Source: Kistimonas asteriae (GTDB lineage: Bacteria > Pseudomonadota > Gammaproteobacteria > Pseudomonadales > Endozoicomonadaceae). Taken from it: 64,000 bases of DNA. The translations under genes were made by a program, and so were the position numbers. Every line of letters begins with the position of its first letter. Position 1 is the stretch's first letter. The stretch covers positions 1 to 64,000 of the forward strand of contig NZ_JAEVHF010000013.1 in NCBI RefSeq assembly GCF_018263925.1. Direction: 5' to 3'. The notes under the pieces are model-generated. The model was not told where the DNA came from. It saw nothing but the letters and a program-made list of their open reading frames with translations, and searched no databases. Positions 57,863 to 64,000 of this stretch are shown here, in pieces.

Positions 57863-58921
57863 TTAAGCCGCCCGCCGCAACAGCACCACGCCAATCCCGA
57901 AGCAGATCACAATCGGCAGCAATACCGCCACCATCGGTGAAAAGCCAAATACCAGGCTGGCCGGTCCCATCAGGTTCTGCAGGATCATAAAGACAACCCC
58001 CGTCACCACACCGGTAAACAACCGCAGGCCCATGCTGACCGAGCGAAGCGGCCCGAACACAAACGACATCCCGATCAATACCAGCACAAAAATGGACAAC
58101 GGCTGCAGGACTTTCTTCCAGAATGCGAGGTCATATTCGCCGCTTTCCAGCCCCTGGTCACGCAGGTAATCCACGTAGGTCATCAAACCTTCAATGGAGA
58201 GGTCATCCGGCTTCACCACAACCACTTTCAGCAGGGTTGTCGTCAACTCGGTATGCCAGTCTTCGGTCAGATTCGTGGTCGTTGTGACTTTATTTCCCTG
58301 ATAATGGCTATTCTTCACATCTTCCAGTACCCAGTGTTTTCCCTGGTACAGGGCACGATCCGCATAGCTGCTTTCCACCAGGCGGTTCTGGTCGTCAAAT
58401 TCAAAACGACTGACGCCGTACAAAACGCCATTAGGCTGCACGGCATTGAAGAACATGTAACTATTGCCTTCCCGGTGCCATACCCCTTCGTCACTGTAGC
58501 GACCGTCTGCGGAACGTTCGATCTTGCGCTGGGTCAGCGCCATCTGCTCCGCCACTGGCGTGAGATATTCACCGATCAGCATACCGGCAACAATCATCAC
58601 CAGCGCCGGCTTCATCACCGCCCAGCCGATCCGGCTGAGCGAAACACCAGCAGCACGCATGACCACCAGCTCACTGTGTCCGGCCATGGTGCCCAGACCG
58701 GCCAGGCAGCCGATCAAAGCGGACACTGGAATCACCTCATAGATCCGCTTCGGCGTGGTCAACAGCATGTATTTCAATACTTGCGGCAACTGGTAGTTGG
58801 CCCGCATGCTGCCCAACTGATCCAGGAAGGAAAACAGGCTGTTCAGGAATACCACGACCACCAGCACAACCAGCATGGCGCCGAGGACGTTCAGCCCAAT
58901 GTAGCGATCCAGCTTCTTCAT
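57863..58921 (-). CDS. lptG: LPS export permease LptG
   Basis: Inner-membrane subunit of the LptB2FG transporter that extracts LPS. About 352 aa from the ATG at 58921, 5 bp after the lptF stop; begins KKLDRYIGLNVLGAMLVVLV as in the family. Six TMs flanking a periplasmic jellyroll (RLVESSYADRALYQGKHWVLED, in part), YEVIPVSALIGCLAGLG and SLSIF-type end helices. Translationally coupled to lptF. Confidence 0.95.
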   Translation of the reverse strand: MKKLDRYIGLNVLGAMLVVLVVVVFLNSLFSFLDQLGSMRANYQLPQVLKYMLLTTPKRIYEVIPVSALIGCLAGLGTMAGHSELVVMRAAGVSLSRIGWAVMKPALVMIVAGMLIGEYLTPVAEQMALTQRKIERSADGRYSDEGVWHREGNSYMFFNAVQPNGVLYGVSRFEFDDQNRLVESSYADRALYQGKHWVLEDVKNSHYQGNKVTTTTNLTEDWHTELTTTLLKVVVVKPDDLSIEGLMTYVDYLRDQGLESGEYDLAFWKKVLQPLSIFVLVLIGMSFVFGPLRSVSMGLRLFTGVVTGVVFMILQNLMGPASLVFGFSPMVAVLLPIVICFGIGVVLLRRAA

Positions 58922-58926
58922 GACTC

Positions 58927-60021
58927 TCAACGCCCCCTGCCGGACAACCACTGGGTCAGCCGGTTCCAGTAAAACATCACCACCGCGATTGCCAGGAATA
59001 CGGCATGCACCCCCCAGACGCCAATGGCCGGCGACAGGTTGCCATCCTCAACCGCACCGCGGGCCGCAATCAGCAACGCCAGGTACAGGAGATAGAGCAG
59101 AACCCCTGGCAGCAGTTTCATAAACCGTCCCTGCCGCGGATTCACCCGCGCCAACGGCAGTGCCATCAGTACGATAACCGGCGCCAGCAGCGGCAGTGAG
59201 ATACGCCACTGCAACTCGGCCTTGCTGGCATTGTTATCGTGGCTCAACAGAACCGATGTCGGCTGCACACTCTCTTTACTGGCGCGGGCGCTGACATCGC
59301 GATCCTGCATCTGTACGCCATAGGTCTCGTATTTCATGATGCGCGCCTGGGGCTGCCCCGGCACCAGGTCGTAGCGATAACCGTCTGACAACATCAGGTA
59401 GCGTTTGCCGCTTTTTTCATCCGGATGCAAGCGTCCCTGTTCCGCCAGCAGCATGGTCATACCGTTCTCGGCACCTTTTTCGGAACGCTGGGCAATGAAG
59501 ACATGACTCATGACCGACTTGTCATCCAGCAGTTCCTCGACATATGTCGTGCGATCCCCGCCATCCAGCATCTGGAAACGGCCCGGTGTCAGGTTATCGA
59601 ACTCGGTCATGCTGTCCTGTCGGTTCAGGATGTCTTCCACCTGGGCGGTGCCGGCCGGTGTCAGCCAGATGCTGAACAGGCCCACCACCAGCGCCACCAG
59701 CAGGGCCGGCGCCATGGTATAGCCCAGCAGCCGGTTCTGGCTCATCCCGCAGGCTTCCAGCACCGTCATCTCACTGTCCACATACAGGCGGCCATAGGCC
59801 AGCAGGATGGCGATGAACAAGGCCAGCGGCATGATCATCTCCAGGAACCCCGGCATCCGGTACCCCATGATCGCGAACAGGAACTCGGCCTTGATCTCAC
59901 CGACCGCCGCCTGTTCGAGGTATTTGATAAAACGCCCGCTGACAATAATCAGCAGCAAAATGCCGCTGATAGCCAACCAGCTATGAAGAAGTTCTTTGGC
60001 AAGATAGCGAAATACGATCAA
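58927..60021 (-). CDS. lptF: LPS export permease LptF
   Basis: Partner of LptG. About 364 aa if translation begins at the TTG at 60021 (LIVFRYLAKELLHSWLAISG, aligning with E. coli MIIIRYLVRE), close to the E. coli length. Longer in-frame starts up to 60111 would add about 30 residues without family match. MTVLEACGMSQNRLLGYTM marks the coupling helix region; PLARVNPRQGRFMKLLPGVLL is near the end. Divergent from pepA over about 190 bp. Confidence 0.95.
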   Translation of the reverse strand: MIVFRYLAKELLHSWLAISGILLLIIVSGRFIKYLEQAAVGEIKAEFLFAIMGYRMPGFLEMIMPLALFIAILLAYGRLYVDSEMTVLEACGMSQNRLLGYTMAPALLVALVVGLFSIWLTPAGTAQVEDILNRQDSMTEFDNLTPGRFQMLDGGDRTTYVEELLDDKSVMSHVFIAQRSEKGAENGMTMLLAEQGRLHPDEKSGKRYLMLSDGYRYDLVPGQPQARIMKYETYGVQMQDRDVSARASKESVQPTSVLLSHDNNASKAELQWRISLPLLAPVIVLMALPLARVNPRQGRFMKLLPGVLLYLLYLALLIAARGAVEDGNLSPAIGVWGVHAVFLAIAVVMFYWNRLTQWLSGRGR

Positions 60022-60214
60022 GGCTGAATCCCGATACTGTTCAGTTGTCGCAGGACTGTATATAACGCACAGATATGACGTAAACTCCCCATAACCCTGC
60101 AACGGCTCCATTATGTACCAGGAATCGCTGCTTACCGCCGGTTACAGAACCCGTTCACATCGGCAAGAAACCGCGCATTATCGCTAAAACAACCGTGTTT
60201 GTCTCGGAGTGATT

Positions 60215-61798
60215 ATGGAAATTTCAGTGAAGAACGGCGCTGCTGACAAGCAACGCACCCAGTGCCTGGTGATTCTGGCCGGCGAGACACAGCAGAACGC
60301 CGCCTTCACCGCTGTCGACAAAGCCGCCGGCGGCCTGCTGAGCGATCTTCTCAAGCGTGGTGACCTGAAGCAGAAGCCCGGACAGACACTCCTGATTCCC
60401 AGGGTCGATGGCATTCAGGCAGAACGGGTGATCCTGGCTGCGACCGGCAAGGAGGCACTGACCACAAAAACTGCCACCAAAGTGATTGCCGGTATCGTCT
60501 CCGCCGTTAACAGTGCCTCTGTCAGTAACGCCATGATAAGCCTGGACGGCCTGGAGCCGGCAGACCGTACACAGGCCTGGGCTACCAGCCAGTTAAGCCA
60601 GATGCTGGAACATTCCAGCTACCGCTTTGAACAGTTCAAGAGCCAGAAAGACGACAAAAGCGTTTCACTAGACAAGGTGACCCTGCAGCTGACCGCCCGC
60701 AAGGGCGTGACTGAACTGGAAGCCGCCGCCGCGACCGGTCGCGCCATTGGCTACGGTATGAACCAGGCGCGCGACCTGGGCAACCTGCCCGGCAACGAGT
60801 GCACGCCCAGCTACCTGGCGAAAGAAGCCGAAGAGCTCGCCCGCAAGCACACCAAGCTGACCACTAAGGTACTGGGCGAAAAGGACATGGAAAAACTGGG
60901 CATGGGCTCATTCCTGTCCGTTGCCAAGGGGTCTGCCGAAGAAGGCAAGCTGATCACCATGGAGTACAAGGGTGGCAAGCGCGGTGAGCAGCCTGTCGTA
61001 CTGCTCGGCAAGGGGATTACCTTTGATACCGGCGGCATCAGCCTCAAGCCTGGCGCCGAAATGGACGAGATGAAGTTCGACATGTGCGGCGCAGCCTCCG
61101 TACTGGGCGCCATGCACACCATCGTCACCCTGAAGCTGCCAATCAACGTAGTAGGCATGATTGCCAGCGCTGAGAACATGCCATCCGGCCATGCCAGCAA
61201 GCCAGGGGATATCGTCACGTCCATGTCTGGCCAGACTATCGAGATCCTGAACACCGATGCTGAAGGCCGACTGGTGCTCTGCGATGCCCTGACCTACGCC
61301 GAACGCTTCAAGCCACGTGCTGTGGTGGATATCGCCACCCTGACCGGTGCCTGCATTATCGCGCTGGGCAGCCATATCAGTGGCCTCCTCAGTAACAATG
61401 ATGAACTGGCCGAGCAACTGCTCGCGGCAAGCCGCATGGCGGAAGATCCGGCCTGGCGCATGCCGATGGACGAAACTTACGACCAACTGCTCGACAGTAA
61501 CTTTGCCGATATGGCCAACATCGGTGGTCGCGCGGCAGGCACCATCACCGCCGGCTGCTTCCTGGCCCGCTACGCCAAGGCATTTGCCTGGGCGCACCTG
61601 GATATTGCCGGTACGGCCTGGAAAAGCGGCAAGGAGAAAGGGGCAACCGGTCGTCCGGTACCGTTGCTGATCCAGTACCTCCTGGATCAGATTGCACGGG
61701 ATGGCAGTGCAAAACCGGCCCCGGCTCCCAAAACCACAGCCAAAAAGCCTGCCGCCAAGAAAGCACCGGCTAAAAAGGCAACAACACGCAAGAAGTAA
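60215..61798 (+). CDS. pepA: Leucyl aminopeptidase PepA with Lys/Ala-rich tail
   Basis: M17 dizinc/manganese aminopeptidase; in E. coli also a DNA-binding accessory factor in Xer recombination and carAB control. About 527 aa from the ATG at 60215 (CGGAG site). Metal and catalytic motifs: GKGITFDTGGISLKPG, MKFDMCGAASVLGAM and NTDAEGRLVLCDAL. The last about 28 residues (KPAPAPKTTAKK, then PAAKKAPAKKATTRKK) form a histone-H1-like tail not present in E. coli PepA (503 aa). Divergent from lptF; followed by holC. Confidence 0.95.
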   Translation: MEISVKNGAADKQRTQCLVILAGETQQNAAFTAVDKAAGGLLSDLLKRGDLKQKPGQTLLIPRVDGIQAERVILAATGKEALTTKTATKVIAGIVSAVNSASVSNAMISLDGLEPADRTQAWATSQLSQMLEHSSYRFEQFKSQKDDKSVSLDKVTLQLTARKGVTELEAAAATGRAIGYGMNQARDLGNLPGNECTPSYLAKEAEELARKHTKLTTKVLGEKDMEKLGMGSFLSVAKGSAEEGKLITMEYKGGKRGEQPVVLLGKGITFDTGGISLKPGAEMDEMKFDMCGAASVLGAMHTIVTLKLPINVVGMIASAENMPSGHASKPGDIVTSMSGQTIEILNTDAEGRLVLCDALTYAERFKPRAVVDIATLTGACIIALGSHISGLLSNNDELAEQLLAASRMAEDPAWRMPMDETYDQLLDSNFADMANIGGRAAGTITAGCFLARYAKAFAWAHLDIAGTAWKSGKEKGATGRPVPLLIQYLLDQIARDGSAKPAPAPKTTAKKPAAKKAPAKKATTRKK

Positions 61799-61807
61799 TA
61801 CCAACGC

Positions 61808-61834
61808 GCGGCAGGCCCCCTCTGTGCCTGCCGC
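61808..61834 (+). terminator. Hairpin between pepA and holC
   Basis: GCGGCAGGC/GCCTGCCGC over 9 bp with a 9-nt loop, followed by CTTTACC. Weak T run, so partial termination is likely rather than complete. Confidence 0.5.
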
Positions 61835-61881
61835 CTTTACCCGTGTAACATTATTGCCCTGAACCACTCTGGCCTGATTTC

Positions 61882-62322
61882 ATGTCACACGTTGACTTCT
61901 ACATCCTTCCAGGCAACCAGCCTGATGACCGACACCAGTTTGCCTGCCGCCTGGTGGAAAAAGCCTGGCACAAGGGGCACCGGATCCACATCCATGCAGA
62001 AAGTCAGGATGAGGCCCGCCTGCTGGATCAATTGCTCTGGCAGTTCCGGGAAGACAGCTTCATTCCGCATCGCCTGCAGAAGGATGACACCCTAAAGGAT
62101 ACCCCTGTCACCATCGACTGGCAGACAGAATCTCTGGAACAACATAATGACGTGCTGATCAATCTGGCAAAGGCCATACCCGGGCAATGCACCCGCTTCA
62201 GCCGCATCAGCGAGATTGTGATACAGTCTCCCGACGTATTGGCCATCACCCGTGAGCACTACCGTGAATACCGGGAACTGGGTTTCCCACCGAATACCCG
62301 TGATCTGAGAAACAGGCACTGA
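61882..62322 (+). CDS. holC: DNA polymerase III chi subunit
   Basis: Clamp-loader accessory subunit (146 aa) linking the polymerase to SSB. HVDFYILPGN, ACRLVEKAWHKGHRIHIHAE, LDQLLWQFREDSFIPHR and VLINLAKAIPG follow the HolC pattern. Encoded after pepA as in E. coli and Pseudomonas. Its stop is 3 bp before the next ATG. Confidence 0.93.
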   Translation: MSHVDFYILPGNQPDDRHQFACRLVEKAWHKGHRIHIHAESQDEARLLDQLLWQFREDSFIPHRLQKDDTLKDTPVTIDWQTESLEQHNDVLINLAKAIPGQCTRFSRISEIVIQSPDVLAITREHYREYRELGFPPNTRDLRNRH

Positions 62323-62325
62323 CCC

Positions 62326-62736
62326 ATGTCCGGAAACAACCCAACAGAAAAGAACACCGCCGACCTCCTGGGGGAGCTGGAAACCCTCAAGGATTTCCTG
62401 GGCACGTCCAGCCTGCATGGCGATCAGGCTGATAACGTCTCAGACGAAACCAACACGGATGAGATTCCTATCCTGTTTGATATTGCCATGGACGATGGCG
62501 AAGAAGACGATATCCCCCTGTTGCTCGACCAAGTCGACAATACCACTGAAATGCCTGATGACACACAGCAACTATCCACGCAACTGAGACCTGATCAGGT
62601 AAAAGCCACTTTAGAGCAGGCTGGAGAATTGCTGATTCAGGAAATCATTGACGAAGAGATGGTTCGCATTGAAGCGATTCTTCGCCGTCAGCTCAAAGCG
62701 AAATTAAATCAGTTACTGAACTCTGAAAAAAACTAA
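62326..62736 (+). CDS. Conserved hypothetical protein after holC, 136 aa
   Basis: Acidic N-terminal half (IPILFDIAMDDGEEDDIPLLL) with a repeated IP(I/L)L motif and a helical basic C-terminus (EMVRIEAILRRQLKAKLNQL). Pseudomonas-type genomes have a similar small protein between holC and valS. Translation is coupled to holC (3-bp gap). Function unknown; valS itself is not seen in the remaining 1.2 kb. Confidence 0.75.
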   Translation: MSGNNPTEKNTADLLGELETLKDFLGTSSLHGDQADNVSDETNTDEIPILFDIAMDDGEEDDIPLLLDQVDNTTEMPDDTQQLSTQLRPDQVKATLEQAGELLIQEIIDEEMVRIEAILRRQLKAKLNQLLNSEKN

Positions 62737-62890
62737 TAGCTGGTTTCATGGTATATCCATAATTAACCTCTAACCATGTGGGCAGTGTTAATACACTCGC
62801 GAAATAATTCTGATATTTTTCTTATTTCATCTACTATCAATAACAAAATGATCCCGTAAATAGTATTGACTGCCCGTGTAAGGAAGCTAT

Positions 62891-64000
62891 ATGCCACCTA
62901 GCTGCATCACTGTGCACAACCAGAAGAAAAAAAAAATCCATCAACAAAAAATTCTGATATTATTACTACTCCCATCAATTAACATTGCAGCCTCCCTACA
63001 CAATAACACTCCAAACGAGGGCATGATAATACAACATGGAAGCCTAAGTACTTTTGGCCAAACACTGCAAGAACAACTGCAAATCAAAATGAACAACAAT
63101 GACCTACCATTCCAACTATTTTATATCAACACAGATTCATTATTCACAGAAAAACAAACATTCGAAATACGACAATTACTTAATGCCTCGCACACCATTA
63201 TTTTAGATGGCACAACCAGCTCACCAGAAACCATCCAGACAACCAGTGCTGCTATTGGTGGCATCGGCCTGTCATCACCCGTAATAATGATACGCGGCAA
63301 TCAAAAAGCGTTTCCTGAATACAAGCATATTGTCATTCCTGCCAGCGTCAACGCCCCCCCCCCTGAAGTATTGAACAGACTGGCAGACGAAAGCTATCGT
63401 CTTCTGACCACATGGCGAGCCCCCCTTTACCATGCACGATCCGCCGAACGCCAGAAATCCCGCTGGCGTCCTGAGGCCAGCATCTCAATTGAACAACGCC
63501 ATATCGATCTCTCCTGCATGGTTGGCAGTAAATTTGAAAGCCGACAGGGCAACGAACCAGACTGGACAGAAGGTAAGACAGATGCCTGTGACCATGCAGC
63601 AAGCTTATCCTTGAGTTATACCGTCGATCTCATTCGATCTGTCCCCACATACATAGCTGATACACAGGACCTCAAATACCTGCGAATAACCGTTGACCCA
63701 GAAACCAACGGCGGTGCGGGATGGCATTTAGTAGACGCCCCCATGCACAAACATACCTGGTTCGAAAGCTGGACCAATCGTGAAACCTGGTTTGGACCAA
63801 TTGCCGACCGTTATACAATTCAGGTTCACCCGCTGGATCCAGATGTTCGCTTGCATAACGCGATACCGGCCAACACTCCAAAACAGTCACATATCACTGA
63901 ACGTTCGGCCATTCAAGTTGGTGTCATGGGGCAGTTTATTTTTCTGGGTCCTGAAATAATCGCCTATCAACCGGATGACAATATCGAAGAACAAGAGGAA
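62891..64000 (+). CDS. Pore-forming cytolysin of the Vibrio cholerae HlyA (VCC) type, 5' part
   Basis: 370 codons up to the window edge, no stop yet. Ribosome site AAGGAAG. Residues about 10-35 contain a basic stretch and a hydrophobic signal segment. Residues 85-130 resemble the VCC pro-domain (FEIRQLLNASHTIILDGTTS). Residues 200-330 match the start of its cytolysin domain from memory: CDHAASLSLSYTVDLIRSV against VCC CKDANISLIYRVNLERSL, and LRITVDPETNGGAGWHL against VRISLDDDSTGAGIHL. GVMGQFIF sits where VCC has GVTGGVEV. The gene is AT-richer at its 5' end than holC. Confidence 0.72.
   Translation, partial: MPPSCITVHNQKKKKIHQQKILILLLLPSINIAASLHNNTPNEGMIIQHGSLSTFGQTLQEQLQIKMNNNDLPFQLFYINTDSLFTEKQTFEIRQLLNASHTIILDGTTSSPETIQTTSAAIGGIGLSSPVIMIRGNQKAFPEYKHIVIPASVNAPPPEVLNRLADESYRLLTTWRAPLYHARSAERQKSRWRPEASISIEQRHIDLSCMVGSKFESRQGNEPDWTEGKTDACDHAASLSLSYTVDLIRSVPTYIADTQDLKYLRITVDPETNGGAGWHLVDAPMHKHTWFESWTNRETWFGPIADRYTIQVHPLDPDVRLHNAIPANTPKQSHITERSAIQVGVMGQFIFLGPEIIAYQPDDNIEEQEE

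Noticed and set aside
60051..60071. LexA-like palindrome CTG(T)...ACAG upstream of lptF
   Set aside because: The spacing between CTGT and ACAG is 9 rather than the required 8 bases.

Overview
The window is a piece of a gammaproteobacterial chromosome, probably from the Pseudomonadales/Oceanospirillales side. The evidence is the gene order tgt-yajC-secD-secF / suhB / trmJ-cysE-iscRSUA-hscBA-fdx-iscX and lptG-lptF / pepA-holC, which resembles the Pseudomonas chromosome as I recall it, together with a family I.1 lipase plus its foldase, a BetT-type transporter and a rubredoxin pair. I cannot name the genus. Backbone genes look GC-moderate to GC-rich; several inserted blocks are clearly AT-rich.

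Region by region. 1-760: the tail of an IS1595-type transposase abutting an AT-rich orphan gene. 950-4540: an AstE/AspA-like zinc hydrolase, inosine-guanosine kinase (gsk) and a lipoprotein. 4.6-10.6 kb: a complete isc Fe-S assembly operon on the minus strand, with a recognisable IscR site over its promoter and a terminator after iscX. 10.8-20.9 kb: cysE, trmJ, suhB, a LysR/SDR divergent pair, secF, secD, yajC, tgt and queA. Between queA (20.9 kb) and the RDD/lptGF block (57.3 kb) lies about 36 kb of mainly accessory DNA. It holds a lipase with its foldase, an amino-acid permease, tRNA-Leu(CAA) followed by AT-rich orphans, a BCCT transporter and a CZB protein. Next comes an AT-rich membrane/HEPN/OLD-nuclease block (31-36 kb), then small metabolic and unknown genes, two acetyltransferase loci (one broken), a transporter/kinase-phosphatase/cyanase/carbonic anhydrase cluster with a sigma-54 promoter, a rubredoxin system and a ComEA-like pair. 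From 57.3 kb the backbone resumes (RDD protein, lptG, lptF, pepA, holC). After holC and its partner, a Vibrio cholerae cytolysin-type pore-forming toxin gene runs off the right edge.

Functional modules: Fe-S cluster biogenesis with autoregulation by IscR; sulfur supply through CysE; protein export (YajC-SecDF); queuosine tRNA modification (Tgt, QueA); LPS export (LptFG); extracellular lipolysis; nitrogen acquisition (FNT channel, cyanase, carbonic anhydrase).

The most notable signal is a run of 14 GAAA tetranucleotides inside the reading frame of a four-TM membrane protein that carries a HEPN-like Rx4H motif (31838-33100). Slippage would switch the C-terminal domain on and off. The gene sits next to an OLD-family ATPase/TOPRIM nuclease, so the block looks like a candidate phase-variable defence locus. 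All family assignments are made by eye from motifs and remembered relatives; no database search was run.
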